49,899 bases of DNA from Thiobacillus sp. 65-29 (GTDB lineage: Bacteria; Pseudomonadota; Gammaproteobacteria; Burkholderiales; Thiobacillaceae). This document shows positions 39,219 through 47,626 of this stretch, piece by piece (position 1 is the stretch's first letter; every line of letters begins with the position of its first letter). The stretch lies in assembly GCA_001899775.1 (NCBI GenBank), contig MKWN01000030.1:24404-74302 (forward strand), given 5' to 3'. A program made the position numbers and the translations under genes. A model generated the notes under the pieces. It made no database searches and was not told where the DNA came from. It worked only from the letters and a program-made list of their open reading frames with translations.

Positions 39219-40844
39219 ATGCATCGACACGACGTTCTCATCCTCGGCAGCGGGCTGGCCGCGCTGACCACCGCCCTGCGCCTGGCCGATCGGCGCCGCG
39301 TCGCCATCGTCACCAAGCGCCAGATGGCCGACGGCGCCAGCGATTGGGCACAGGGCGGCATCGCGGCCGCGCTCGACAGCGGCGACTCGGTCGAGGCGCA
39401 CGTGCGCGACACCCTCATCGCCGGAGCCGGGCTGTGCGACGAGAATGTGACGCGCCGGGTCGCCGGCGAGGCAGGCGCGATGATCGCGTGGCTGCGGGAG
39501 AACGGCGTCGCCTTCACACCCGACCCGGAAATCCCCAGCCGCCTGCACCTGGCGCGCGAGGGCGGGCATTCCAGGCGGCGGGTGGTGCATGCGGCGGACG
39601 CCACCGGCCACGCGGTGCAGATGAGCCTGCTCGATCGCGTGCGCGCCCACCCCAACATCGAGACCTTCGAACAGCACGTTGCCATCGACCTCATTTCCGG
39701 CAAGCGTGCCGGCGGCGAGGAGCGCCAGATCCACGGCGCCTACGCGTTGAACAAGGGCAGCGGCGAGGTGGAGACCTTCGCCGCCGGACATACCGTGCTC
39801 GCCACCGGTGGCGCGGGCAAGGTCTATCTCTATACCACGAACCCCGATACGGCGACCGGCGACGGCATCGCCATGGCATGGCGCGCCGGCTGCCGCGTCG
39901 CGAACCTCGAATTCGTGCAGTTCCACCCGACCTGCCTCTATCACCCGCACGCCAAATCCTTCCTCATCACCGAGGCGGTGCGCGGCGAGGGGGGACACCT
40001 GCTGCTGCCCGACGGCAGCCGCTTCATGCACGAACACGACACCCGCGCCGAACTCGCACCGCGCGACATCGTCGCACGCGCAATCGACTTCGAAATGAAG
40101 AAGCGTGGTCTGGACTGCGTCTACCTCGACATCAGCCACAAGCCGGCCGATTTCGTGCGCGAGCACTTTCCCACCATCCACCGCCGCTGTCTCGAACTCG
40201 GCATCGACATCACCCGCCAGCCGATCCCCGTGGTGCCCGCCGCGCACTACACCTGCGGCGGCGTGGTCACCGACCACGCGGCGCGCACCGATCTGTGCAA
40301 TCTCTACGCGGTCGGCGAGGTAACGTTCACCGGCCTGCACGGCGCCAACCGCCTGGCGTCGAACTCGCTGCTCGAATGCCTGGTGTTCGGCCACGCCGCC
40401 GCGGCCGACATCCTCGCCACCCCGCCGGCGCCGGCGCTGTCCCTGCCGCCGTGGGACGCCTCGCGCGTCACCGATGCTGACGAGGAAGTGGTGATCTCGC
40501 ACAACTGGGACGAATTGCGCCGCTTCATGTGGGACTATGTCGGCATCGTGCGCACCAACAAGCGCCTGGCACGCGCGGCGCACCGCATTCGCCTGCTGCA
40601 CGACGAGATCGACGAGTTTTACCGCAATTTCCGCGTCACCAACGACCTCATCGAGTTGCGCAACCTGGTGCAAAGCGCCGACCTCATCGTGCGCTGTGCG
40701 CAACTGCGCCATGAGAGCCGCGGCCTGCACTACAGCCGCGACTACCCGGAAACCTTGCCGATCGCCGGCAACACCGTGCTCAACCCGCGTCCGGGAACCG
40801 TGTGTCCGAGCGTGTGCGGGGTGGCCAGCGCAGCGACACCCTGA
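39219..40844 (+). CDS. nadB: L-aspartate oxidase
   Basis: A 541-residue flavoenzyme that oxidises L-aspartate to iminoaspartate, the first step of de novo NAD synthesis. Motifs are the FAD-binding [31 protein letters not shown] near residue 44, [14 protein letters not shown] near residue 118, [11 protein letters not shown] near residue 232, [10 protein letters not shown] near residue 345 and [20 protein letters not shown] near residue 371. ATG 39219 begins the FAD fold; upstream codons are the divergent rpoE leader. nadB opposite rpoE is the usual gammaproteobacterial and betaproteobacterial order. Its last 65 bases overlap the convergent ygfX-like gene. Confidence 0.96.
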   Translation: MHRHDVLILGSGLAALTTALRLADRRRVAIVTKRQMADGASDWAQGGIAAALDSGDSVEAHVRDTLIAGAGLCDENVTRRVAGEAGAMIAWLRENGVAFTPDPEIPSRLHLAREGGHSRRRVVHAADATGHAVQMSLLDRVRAHPNIETFEQHVAIDLISGKRAGGEERQIHGAYALNKGSGEVETFAAGHTVLATGGAGKVYLYTTNPDTATGDGIAMAWRAGCRVANLEFVQFHPTCLYHPHAKSFLITEAVRGEGGHLLLPDGSRFMHEHDTRAELAPRDIVARAIDFEMKKRGLDCVYLDISHKPADFVREHFPTIHRRCLELGIDITRQPIPVVPAAHYTCGGVVTDHAARTDLCNLYAVGEVTFTGLHGANRLASNSLLECLVFGHAAAADILATPPAPALSLPPWDASRVTDADEEVVISHNWDELRRFMWDYVGIVRTNKRLARAAHRIRLLHDEIDEFYRNFRVTNDLIELRNLVQSADLIVRCAQLRHESRGLHYSRDYPETLPIAGNTVLNPRPGTVCPSVCGVASAATP

Positions 40845-41211
40845 GCCGGCGCAAGGCTTCCGCGTCGGCACTGTCGGGCAGCAGCACCAGCCGCCTTGCC
40901 GGTCCGTCGCCGACCCGGTAGCGCAGCACGATCAGCAGGGGCGACACGAAGCTGTCGCCCAGCACCTCGACGTCCGACCAATCGCCGGCCGCATCGGCGG
41001 CCTGCACGCGACCGTCGTGCAAACGTCTTATCCGCTCCCGCGGACGGCTGCGCCAGGCACCCCACACGGCCAGCGCAAGCACGGCTGCCGTCGCCCCCCA
41101 GCGCGCCGCATCCGGCAGCGCCGCACGCAGCAACGCCCACATCGCCAACCCCGCCATGACGGCCACCAACAGCCCCAACAGCCGCGAGGGTTTCAGTTCG
41201 ATTTCATGCAT
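40780..41211 (-). CDS. YgfX/CptA-like membrane protein
   Basis: A 143-residue protein: [28 protein letters not shown] with two close membrane helices (residues 11-28 and 40-58), then a soluble tail with [33 protein letters not shown] and [21 protein letters not shown]. This matches the plan of YgfX, the membrane partner encoded next to SdhE/YgfY and YgfZ in other proteobacteria; E. coli YgfX has been described as a cell-division toxin. Here it is divergent from ygfZ, and no sdhE is adjacent. The 3' end overlaps nadB by 65 bases in the convergent sense. Confidence 0.75.
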   Translation of the reverse strand: MHEIELKPSRLLGLLVAVMAGLAMWALLRAALPDAARWGATAAVLALAVWGAWRSRPRERIRRLHDGRVQAADAAGDWSDVEVLGDSFVSPLLIVLRYRVGDGPARRLVLLPDSADAEALRRLRVSLRWPPRTRSDTRFPDAG

Positions 41212-41264
41212 GCGCGTGTACACTTTACGGACCTGTCGCGTGAACCTACGGAACGGACCGCATC

Positions 41265-42293
41265 GTGATCGAATCCTGGAAAGAATTTCTGCTCGCCCAA
41301 GGCGCCGCCATCGAAAACGGCAGCGTGCGCCATTTTGGCAACCCCGCTGCCGAGCGCGCGGCCGCTGCCACCGGCACCATTGTCGCCGATCTGTCGCAAC
41401 TCGGCGTGCTCGCGTTTCGCGGCGAGGAAACCACGGGTTTCCTGCAGGGGCAGTTGACCAACGACGTCCAGGCGCTGCACGCCGACACCGCGCAGTGGAG
41501 CGGCTATTGCAGCCCCAAGGGCCGTCTGCTGGGCAATTTTCTGATGTGGCGCGACGGCGAGGACTACTGCCTGCAACTGTCCGGTGACATCGCGGCGCCG
41601 GTACTGAAGCGCCTGTCGATGTTCGTGCTGCGCAGCAAGACGCGCGGACGCGACGCCAGCGATGAAACGGTGCGCCTGGTGGTGGCGGGATCCGCCGCGA
41701 CCGATGCGGTACAGCGCGCCATGGGCGTGCGGCCCGAGGCCCCGCTGCGCACGGCGAAAGGCGACGCCGGCATGGTGGTGCGCGTCGGCGCGGACAAGTA
41801 TGTCCTCTCGCTCACGCCCGAGCGGGCCCCGTCCGTATGGGAGACCCTGCGCAGCCACGCCACGCCGGTTGGCGCGCCGGTGTGGGACTGGCTGCGTCTG
41901 AATGCCGGCATCCCGATGATCGTCGCCGCCACCCAGGACGAATTCGTGCCGCAGATGGTCAACCTCGAAGTCATCGGCGGCGTCAGCTTCCAGAAAGGCT
42001 GCTACACCGGGCAGGAAATCGTCGCGCGCAGCCAGTACCTCGGCAAGATGAAGCGGCGCATGTTCCTTGCCCGCGTCGATGCCGAGGCCGCGGCCGGCGA
42101 TCCGCTCTACAGTGCCGATCACGAAGGTCAGGTGAGCGGTACAGTGGTCAACGCCGCACCCGCACCCGACGGCGGTTTCGACCTGCTGGCGGTCGCGCGG
42201 GTCGACAGCGCCACCGCGCATACACTGCATCTGAAGGCCGCCGACGGCGCGCCACTCGCCATCAAGCCGCTGCCCTACGCGATGCCCGAGTGA
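41265..42293 (+). CDS. ygfZ: Folate-binding protein YgfZ (Fe-S cluster assembly/repair)
   Basis: A 342-residue protein of the GcvT/CAF17-like family: LSQLGVLAFRGEETTGFLQGQLTNDV near residue 45, GYCSPKGRLLGNFLMWR near residue 80, and the signature FQKGCYTGQEIVAR near residue 243 with the essential Cys. YgfZ uses tetrahydrofolate to support synthesis or repair of certain Fe-S enzymes. The GTG at 41265 follows GGAACGGAC. A strong terminator lies 16 bases after the stop. Confidence 0.93.
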   Translation: MIESWKEFLLAQGAAIENGSVRHFGNPAAERAAAATGTIVADLSQLGVLAFRGEETTGFLQGQLTNDVQALHADTAQWSGYCSPKGRLLGNFLMWRDGEDYCLQLSGDIAAPVLKRLSMFVLRSKTRGRDASDETVRLVVAGSAATDAVQRAMGVRPEAPLRTAKGDAGMVVRVGADKYVLSLTPERAPSVWETLRSHATPVGAPVWDWLRLNAGIPMIVAATQDEFVPQMVNLEVIGGVSFQKGCYTGQEIVARSQYLGKMKRRMFLARVDAEAAAGDPLYSADHEGQVSGTVVNAAPAPDGGFDLLAVARVDSATAHTLHLKAADGAPLAIKPLPYAMPE

Positions 42294-42309
42294 CGTGCTC
42301 TCCATGCGC

Positions 42310-42337
42310 AAAAAACCGGGGCGTGCCCCGGTTTTTT
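42310..42337. terminator. Bidirectional rho-independent terminator
   Basis: An A6 tract, the stem CCGGGGC / GCCCCGG with a two-base loop, and a T6 tract make a symmetric intrinsic terminator between convergent ygfZ and the CsgG-like gene. It should act on both strands. Confidence 0.9.
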
Positions 42338-42355
42338 ATCGTGTGCCAGACTGTC

Positions 42356-43387
42356 CTATTTCCTTACCATGACCTTCTCGACCCAGCCTTCGCCACCCTG
42401 ACCCTGGACGTGAATGAAGCCACCCTGGTCCTGGCCGGTGTAGATCACCTCCTCGTCACGCGCGATGGTGGCCACCACCTTGGACGTCTTGTTGGGCTGC
42501 GCGTAAATCTTCAGACCGGCGATCTTGCCGGTCACGACATCGCCCTCCTCCAGCACCAGTCCCGCCTTGGTCGGCTTGCCGGACGCCCCCTTCAGGTTGA
42601 TGTCCTGCCGCGCGAGATCCGGATTGTTGCGAATCGAGCGCACGATATTGTTCCAGTTGTCGAGATAGCTCGCGGCAATCACCTTGCCCTCGGGCGTATT
42701 GGTGTAGGCCCCGAGGCCCCCCGCGGCACCGCCGCCCACCAGCAGGCCGCCGATGCTCCAGTCGGTCTTCTCGGCATTGCCGGTCGCCGAAGCGATCTGC
42801 AGCGAGGTGCGTGAATCCGAAAGAATCATGGTGGTTTGCGCCGACTTGAACTTGAGGCCGGCCGCGACCAGGCCCGCCACCGCGCCGAACACGCCCAGCC
42901 CGCCGAGCGCGCCACCGATGCCGCCCGTATCCTTGCTGGCGAACACGGCGTCCGGCGTCAGCACGTAATCGGCGGTGACCATCTGACCCTTGCCCATGTT
43001 CGAGCCGCGGCGCAACTCGCCGGACTCGGCGAGCTGTCTTTCCTGCATCAGGTTCTGCATCGCGCGGCCGCGCTCGACCAGCACGAAACAGTTGGATTGC
43101 TGCACCATCATGCGGATGAGGCCGGTCGGCGACTGCAAGCCGTACTGCAGCAGGTGCGAAATCACCGCGTCCTGCGGCTCGACCACCGCCAGCGTGCCGT
43201 AAGGCTTGTCGCATTTCTCGAGTTCCTTGGCCTCGCCCTGCGCGCCGTCGGGGCCGGCAGAGCCGGAAGGCTGGCCTTCTTCCTTCTTGTCGCCGCCGAG
43301 CTTGAAGTCGAACAGGCCGGCATACACCGGATTGACCGCCTGGGTCAGGAACAGGCCGACCACCAGCGCCTGGGTCATGGATTTCAT
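42356..43387 (-). CDS. CsgG/HfaB-like secreted protein with C-terminal SH3-type domain
   Basis: A 343-residue exported protein with signal peptide MKSMTQALVVGLFLTQAVNPVYA. The body has a CsgG-like segment (KPYGTLAVVEPQDAV, then NCFVLVERGRAMQNLMQERQLAESG near residue 100, TADYVLTPDAVF). A Gly/Ala-rich hydrophobic stretch near residues 155-185 follows (GGIGGALGGLGVFGAVAGLVAAGL). The C-terminal 60 residues form an SH3b-like domain (GLKIYAQPNKTSKVVATIARDEEVIYTGQDQGGFIHVQGQGGEGWVEKVMV). CsgG proteins are lipoproteins that form secretion pores; this one lacks a lipobox Cys and has no curli genes nearby. ATG 43387 has AAGGAG six bases upstream. Confidence 0.72.
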   Translation of the reverse strand: MKSMTQALVVGLFLTQAVNPVYAGLFDFKLGGDKKEEGQPSGSAGPDGAQGEAKELEKCDKPYGTLAVVEPQDAVISHLLQYGLQSPTGLIRMMVQQSNCFVLVERGRAMQNLMQERQLAESGELRRGSNMGKGQMVTADYVLTPDAVFASKDTGGIGGALGGLGVFGAVAGLVAAGLKFKSAQTTMILSDSRTSLQIASATGNAEKTDWSIGGLLVGGGAAGGLGAYTNTPEGKVIAASYLDNWNNIVRSIRNNPDLARQDINLKGASGKPTKAGLVLEEGDVVTGKIAGLKIYAQPNKTSKVVATIARDEEVIYTGQDQGGFIHVQGQGGEGWVEKVMVRK

Positions 43388-43460
43388 GCTTGTCTCCTTT
43401 GAATTTTGTCGTGTGCGGCAAAAATTATAGTCAGTTTTCTGTGCGCCCGCTCCTATGACT

Positions 43461-44528
43461 CTATGCGACTTCCTCGACCGGCACGCGCGGCGCCAGTGCG
43501 CACAGCAGCTCGTAGCTGACCGTCTCCGCCGCCGTGGCGACCGCATCGACCGGCACCTGCGCGCCCCACAGTTCCACCGGGCTGCCCATTCCCGCATCCG
43601 GCAGGCCTTCGAGGTCGACGCACAGCATGTCCATCGACACGCGCCCAAGCGTGCGGGTCGGCCGGCCCGCCACCGCGACCGGCGTGCCCGTCGGCGCGTG
43701 GCGCGGATAGCCGTCGGCATAGCCGCAGGCGACGACACCCACGCGCATCGCACGCTCGGCACGGAACATCTGCCCGTAACCCACGCCCTCGCCGGCGCGC
43801 AGGCTCTGCACGCCGATGATTTCGGATTCCAGGCTCATCGCCGGCTTCAGGTCGAACTCGCTGGCGCTCGCGTCCGCGAACGGCGAGGCACCATAGAGCA
43901 TCAGGCCGGGCCGCACCCAGGCGCCGCAGGCGTGCGGAAAGCGCAGCAGCGCCGCCGAGTTGGCCGCGCTCCACGGCAGCGCGTGTGTTTTCACGCCTTC
44001 GAGGAAGGGGCGCAGCTGCCAATCGACGCCGGCCGCTTCGTCGGCCTGGGCGAAGTGTGTCATCAGCGTGATGCCGGCCACGCCAGGCATGTTGCGTACA
44101 CGCGCCACCAGCGCCGCGTGGTCGGCGAGCGGCAGGCCCAGCCGGTGCATGCCGCTGTCGAATTTGAGAAAGACGTGCAGCGGCCGCGCCGGCGGCGCAC
44201 GCTCCAGCCAGCCGAGCTGGGCGGGTTGATGCAGCACCGGCCACAGGTCGAGCTCGGCACAGGTGGCGATCTCGTCGGCACCGAACAGGCCCTCCAGCAG
44301 CATGATGGGTTGCTCGACGCCCATCAGGCGCAGGTTCGCCGCCTCCTCCAGCGTCAGCACGGCAAAGCCGTCGGCCGCCGCGAAGGCGCGCCGTGCGCGC
44401 GACAGGCCGTGGCCGTAGGCATTGGCCTTGACCACCGCGAACACGCGCGCGCCGTTCGCGTGCGCACGCGCCACGCGCAGGTTGTGCGCCATCGCGCCGA
44501 GGGAAATCCCTGCCTTGATGGGGCGCAT
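43461..44528 (-). CDS. alr: Alanine racemase
   Basis: A 355-residue PLP enzyme that makes D-alanine for peptidoglycan. The PLP lysine is Lys34 in FAVVKANAYGHG. KFDSGMHRLG near residue 122 is the substrate loop, and GYGQMFRAERAMRVGVVACGYADGYPRH near residue 242 carries the catalytic Tyr region. GRVSMDMLCVDLEG near residue 288 is also conserved. Length is normal. It lies five bases downstream of dnaB on the same strand, as in many proteobacteria. Confidence 0.96.
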   Translation of the reverse strand: MRPIKAGISLGAMAHNLRVARAHANGARVFAVVKANAYGHGLSRARRAFAAADGFAVLTLEEAANLRLMGVEQPIMLLEGLFGADEIATCAELDLWPVLHQPAQLGWLERAPPARPLHVFLKFDSGMHRLGLPLADHAALVARVRNMPGVAGITLMTHFAQADEAAGVDWQLRPFLEGVKTHALPWSAANSAALLRFPHACGAWVRPGLMLYGASPFADASASEFDLKPAMSLESEIIGVQSLRAGEGVGYGQMFRAERAMRVGVVACGYADGYPRHAPTGTPVAVAGRPTRTLGRVSMDMLCVDLEGLPDAGMGSPVELWGAQVPVDAVATAAETVSYELLCALAPRVPVEEVA

Positions 44529-44533
44529 GGCGC

Positions 44534-45925
44534 TCAGTAGGCGCCCGGCTGGGCCAGCGACTCGAAACGTGTGTATTCGCCGAGGAAGGCCAGCCGCACG
44601 CTGCCGATGGGACCGTTGCGCTGCTTGCCGATGATGATTTCGGCGGTGCCCTTGTCCTGGCTGTCGGGGTTGTAGACCTCGTCGCGATAGATGAACAGGA
44701 TGACGTCGGCGTCCTGTTCGATGGCGCCCGATTCGCGCAGGTCGGACATCACCGGGCGCTTGTTGGGGCGCTGCTCCAGGCCGCGGTTCAACTGCGACAG
44801 CGCGATCACCGGCACGTGCAGTTCCTTCGCCAGCGCCTTCAGTGCACGCGAAATCTCGGAAATCTCGGTGGCGCGGTTCTCGCCGGAGCTCGATGCCGAC
44901 ATCAATTGCAGGTAGTCGATGATGATGAGTCCGAGCTTGCCGCACTGACGCATCAGGCGCCGCGCCCGCGCGCGCAGTTCGAGCACGTTGAGGCCCGGGG
45001 ACTCGTCGATGAACACCGGCGCCTCGTTTAGCTTGCCGAGTGCATAGGTGAGGCGCTGCCAGTCGTCCTCGCCCAGCTTGCCGGTGCGCAGGCGGTGCTG
45101 GTCGAGCTTGCCGACCGAGCCGATCATCCGCATCACCAGTTGCGCGCCGCCCATTTCCATGGAGAACACCGCCACCGGCAGGCCGGTATCGAGTGCGACG
45201 TTCTCGCCGATGTTGATGGAAAACGCGGTCTTGCCCATACTCGGCCGTCCCGCGACGATGATGAGGTCGCCCGGCTGCAGGCCCGAGGTCTTCTGGTCGA
45301 GGTCGTGAAAACCGGTCGGCACGCCGGTGACGCCGGAATCGTTGTCGCGGTGATACAGCTCGTCGATGCGCTCGACCACTTCCTTCAACAGCGGCTTGAT
45401 TTCGGTGAAGCCGGCCTGGCCGCGGCTGCCGGATTCGGCGATCTCGAACACCCTGGCCTCGGCCTCGTCGAGCAACTGCTGCGCGCTTTTTCCTGCCGGT
45501 GCGTAGGCGCTGTCGGCAATGCCGGTGGCGACGTCCACCAGGCGGCGCATCACCGAGCGCTCGCGCACGATCTCGGCGTAGCGGCGGATGTTGGCGGCCG
45601 ACGGCGTGTTGCTCGCCAGCGCGACGATATACGCCAGCCCGCCGACGCTCTCCAGTTCCCCCAGCGACTGTAGCGCCTCGGCCACCGTGACGGCGTCGGC
45701 CGGACGGTTCTCGGCGATCTGCCGCACGATGGCACGCAGGATCTGGCGGTGGTCCTGGCGATAGAAATCGGTTTCGGAAATGACGTCGCCGATGCGGTCC
45801 CACGCGCTGTTGTCGAGCAGCAGACCGCCGAGCACGGCCTGCTCCGCTTCGAGCGAGTGCGGTGGCAGGCGCATCTGCGCCAGTTGCGGATCGGATTGCA
45901 GGTTCAGCGGATGGATGGCGGCCAT
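44534..45925 (-). CDS. dnaB: Replicative DNA helicase DnaB
   Basis: A 463-residue hexameric helicase of the replication fork. The N-terminal domain has PPHSLEAEQAVLGGLLLDNSAWD. The RecA-like domain contains Walker A GRPSMGKTAFSINI near residue 207, Walker B LIIIDYLQLM near residue 309, SRALKALAKELHVPVIALSQLNRGLEQR near residue 337 and the arginine-finger region MSDLRESGAIEQDADVILFIYRDE. No intein or insertion is present. It follows the rplI operon after an intrinsic terminator, so it probably has its own promoter in 45926-45998. Confidence 0.97.
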   Translation of the reverse strand: MAAIHPLNLQSDPQLAQMRLPPHSLEAEQAVLGGLLLDNSAWDRIGDVISETDFYRQDHRQILRAIVRQIAENRPADAVTVAEALQSLGELESVGGLAYIVALASNTPSAANIRRYAEIVRERSVMRRLVDVATGIADSAYAPAGKSAQQLLDEAEARVFEIAESGSRGQAGFTEIKPLLKEVVERIDELYHRDNDSGVTGVPTGFHDLDQKTSGLQPGDLIIVAGRPSMGKTAFSINIGENVALDTGLPVAVFSMEMGGAQLVMRMIGSVGKLDQHRLRTGKLGEDDWQRLTYALGKLNEAPVFIDESPGLNVLELRARARRLMRQCGKLGLIIIDYLQLMSASSSGENRATEISEISRALKALAKELHVPVIALSQLNRGLEQRPNKRPVMSDLRESGAIEQDADVILFIYRDEVYNPDSQDKGTAEIIIGKQRNGPIGSVRLAFLGEYTRFESLAQPGAY

Positions 45926-45998
45926 GGCAGGATTCTAGTCTTCCCCCCACCCCCGACCAAGGGGCAAAGCTGTGGAAAACGCGTGGACAAGCGGGGAC

Positions 45999-46027
45999 AA
46001 AAAAGGAGCCGCGCGGGCTCCCTTTTT
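45999..46027 (-). terminator. Rho-independent terminator of the rpsF-priB-rpsR-rplI operon
   Basis: On the minus strand a GGGAGCC / GGCTCC stem with a GC-rich loop is followed by T6. It begins 19 bases after the rplI stop codon. The flanking A tract makes it partly bidirectional. Confidence 0.88.
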
Positions 46028-46045
46028 GCCGGGGAGGGGGCGGGA

Positions 46046-46495
46046 TTACTGCGCGCCGACCACCACGACGGTGATGTTGGCGGCAACATCGTGGTGCAAA
46101 CCCAGCACCACCGCATATTCGCCGATTGCCTTGAACGGGCCTTCGGGCATGCGCACGTCCGCCTTCGCGACTTCGTGTCCCAGCGCCTTCAGTGCGTCGG
46201 CGATGTCAGCGGCGGTGACCGAGCCGAACAGACGGCCGTCGACGCCGGCCTTCTGGCCAATCGTGACGCTTGCGCCTTCCAGCCTGGCGGCACGCGCCTG
46301 GGCATCGGCCAGCTTCTCGGCGGCGACGCGCTCGAGTTCGGCCTTCTGTGCGGCGAACACTTCCAGATTGGCCTGCGTGGCGCGGCGTGCGCGGCCGGTG
46401 GGGATGAGGAAGTTACGGGCGTAGCCGTCCTTCACCTTGACCACGTCACCCAGGTTGCCCAGGTTGACGACCTTGTCCATCAGAATCACTTGCAT
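46046..46495 (-). CDS. rplI: 50S ribosomal protein L9
   Basis: A 149-residue two-domain ribosomal protein: [36 protein letters not shown] is the rRNA-binding N-domain, followed by the long connecting helix ([29 protein letters not shown]) and the C-terminal domain ([28 protein letters not shown]). Length is normal. It is the last gene of the rpsF-priB-rpsR-rplI operon, ten bases after rpsR, with an intrinsic terminator beyond. Confidence 0.97.
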   Translation of the reverse strand: MQVILMDKVVNLGNLGDVVKVKDGYARNFLIPTGRARRATQANLEVFAAQKAELERVAAEKLADAQARAARLEGASVTIGQKAGVDGRLFGSVTAADIADALKALGHEVAKADVRMPEGPFKAIGEYAVVLGLHHDVAANITVVVVGAQ

Positions 46496-46505
46496 CGTCG
46501 TCTCC

Positions 46506-46793
46506 TCAGTGCAGGTCGGTGTAGGGCATCAGCGCCAGGAAGCGCGCGCGCTTGATGGCGGTCGACAGTTGGCGCTGGTAGTGCGCCTTGGTGCCGGTGA
46601 TGCGCGCCGGGATGATGCGGCCGTTTTCGGCGATGAATTCCTTCAGCACCTCGACGTCCTTGTAATCGACCTCGACCACCTTCTCGGCGGTGAAGCGACA
46701 GAACTTGCGGCGCTTGAAGAGACCGCGGTTGCCGCTGTCGCGGCGCTTGCCGGCGAATTTGCCGCCGGATTTTCCACCCATGGGACGTGCCAT
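46506..46793 (-). CDS. rpsR: 30S ribosomal protein S18
   Basis: A 95-residue protein that pairs with S6 on 16S rRNA. The core [70 protein letters not shown] is fully typical. The N-terminal 20 residues (Gly/Lys-rich, [17 protein letters not shown]) make it longer than E. coli S18 (75 residues), as is common in betaproteobacteria. It lies three bases after priB. Confidence 0.97.
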   Translation of the reverse strand: MARPMGGKSGGKFAGKRRDSGNRGLFKRRKFCRFTAEKVVEVDYKDVEVLKEFIAENGRIIPARITGTKAHYQRQLSTAIKRARFLALMPYTDLH

Positions 46794-46796
46794 GAT

Positions 46797-47087
46797 TTAT
46801 TCCTTCTCGATTCGGTTCAGTATCAGGATCAATTGTCGGCTGTTCACACTGCGGCGGTTCAACACCCCTTCAAGCTTCACCTGCCGGCCGGCAGCGAGTC
46901 CGGCGAGTTCGGCGGCGAGCGGGCCGCTTGCCTGCACGGTCAGTTCGCACTCCACCTGGCGGGGCTGTTGCGCAATCAACTGGCTGGAGCGGTGCAGGAT
47001 TGCCGCTTCGGCAATCGGCACGCCGGCCGGGCTGTAGCGCAGGGGTTCGATCCGGGCGATTTCTCCGCTAATGATCAGCCGATTCAC
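46797..47087 (-). CDS. priB: Primosomal replication protein PriB
   Basis: A 96-residue single-stranded DNA-binding OB-fold protein: NRLIISGEIARIEPLRYSPAGVPIAEAAILHRSSQ, then RQVECELTVQASGPLAAELAGLAAGRQVKLEGVLNRRS and LILILNRIE. It works with PriA in restarting collapsed replication forks. Its place between rpsF and rpsR is a hallmark of beta- and gammaproteobacteria, and is one reason for the taxonomic assignment. It starts five bases after the rpsF stop codon. Confidence 0.93.
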   Translation of the reverse strand: MNRLIISGEIARIEPLRYSPAGVPIAEAAILHRSSQLIAQQPRQVECELTVQASGPLAAELAGLAAGRQVKLEGVLNRRSVNSRQLILILNRIEKE

Positions 47088-47091
47088 GCAT

Positions 47092-47475
47092 TCAGGCGGC
47101 GGCGGGCTGTTCGGCCGGGGCTTCCGCCTTGGTACCTTCCAGCACGTCGCGCGACTTCTCTTCCTTCATCATCGGCGACGGCGTGGTGACCGCGTCGTCG
47201 CGCTTGATGGTGAGATGGCGCAGCACGGCGTCGTTGAACTTGAAGCCATGCTCGAGTTCGTCCAGGGTCTCCTGGTCGCACTCGATGTTCATCAACACGT
47301 AGTGGGCCTTGTGAACCTTCTGGATCGGGTAGGCCATCTGCCGGCGGCCCCAGTCTTCCAGGCGATGGATGCTGCCGCCGCGGCTGGTGATGGTGCCCTT
47401 GTAGCGCTCGATCATGCCAGGCACCTGCTCGCTCTGATCGGGATGGACGATGAATACGATTTCGTAATGCCGCAT
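47092..47475 (-). CDS. rpsF: 30S ribosomal protein S6
   Basis: A 127-residue ribosomal protein: [64 protein letters not shown] and [29 protein letters not shown], with an Ala/Glu-rich tail. ATG 47475 has a GAAAGGAAC site, and the frame upstream is the operon leader. First gene of the operon. The leader contains a hairpin suited to binding the S6:S18 complex (47494-47518). Confidence 0.97.
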   Translation of the reverse strand: MRHYEIVFIVHPDQSEQVPGMIERYKGTITSRGGSIHRLEDWGRRQMAYPIQKVHKAHYVLMNIECDQETLDELEHGFKFNDAVLRHLTIKRDDAVTTPSPMMKEEKSRDVLEGTKAEAPAEQPAAA

Positions 47476-47493
47476 CTTGTTCCTTTCGGGTAA

Positions 47494-47518
47494 GCCCCCC
47501 GCTGCGGTGCGGTGGAGC
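47494..47518 (-). ncRNA. Candidate S6:S18-binding rpsF leader hairpin
   Basis: In the rpsF mRNA the sequence folds as GCUCC, one bulged A, CCGC, loop ACCGCA, GCGG, GGGGC: a fully paired stem of nine base pairs with one bulge and a CCG in the loop. It ends 18 bases before the start codon. S6:S18 autoregulatory leaders known in many bacteria share a stem with an exposed CCG, so this is a plausible translational operator. The match is by structure only. Confidence 0.5.
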
Positions 47519-47546
47519 AAGGTTCAAAACAACAATGAAAAACAAT

Positions 47547-47597
47547 CCCCGCCGCAGCGGGGAGTGCGAATCATACGCTTTTTTCCCGGCAAATCAA
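47547..47597 (-). promoter_or_regulatory. rpsF operon promoter and 5' hairpin
   Basis: On the minus strand TTGATT (47592-47597) and TATGAT (47570-47575) are 16 bases apart, a good sigma-70 promoter. The transcript would begin at about 47563 and open with the hairpin CCCCGC-UGCG-GCGGGG (47547-47562), leaving a leader of about 90 nucleotides before rpsF. Confidence 0.7.
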
Positions 47598-47626
47598 GCC
47601 GCTGCCGCAACGGGACTTGCCGGGGT

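Noticed and set aside
39081..40871. Long minus-strand open frame antisense to nadB
   Set aside because: No recognisable domain; it mirrors the nadB coding strand and has the His/Val/Gly-rich make-up of antisense shadows in GC-rich genes.
45971..45990. DnaA-box-like sequences (TGTGGAAAA, CGTGGACAA) ahead of dnaB
   Set aside because: One and two mismatches to TGTGGATAA, only two copies and no AT-rich unwinding region; not an origin and not convincing as regulation.
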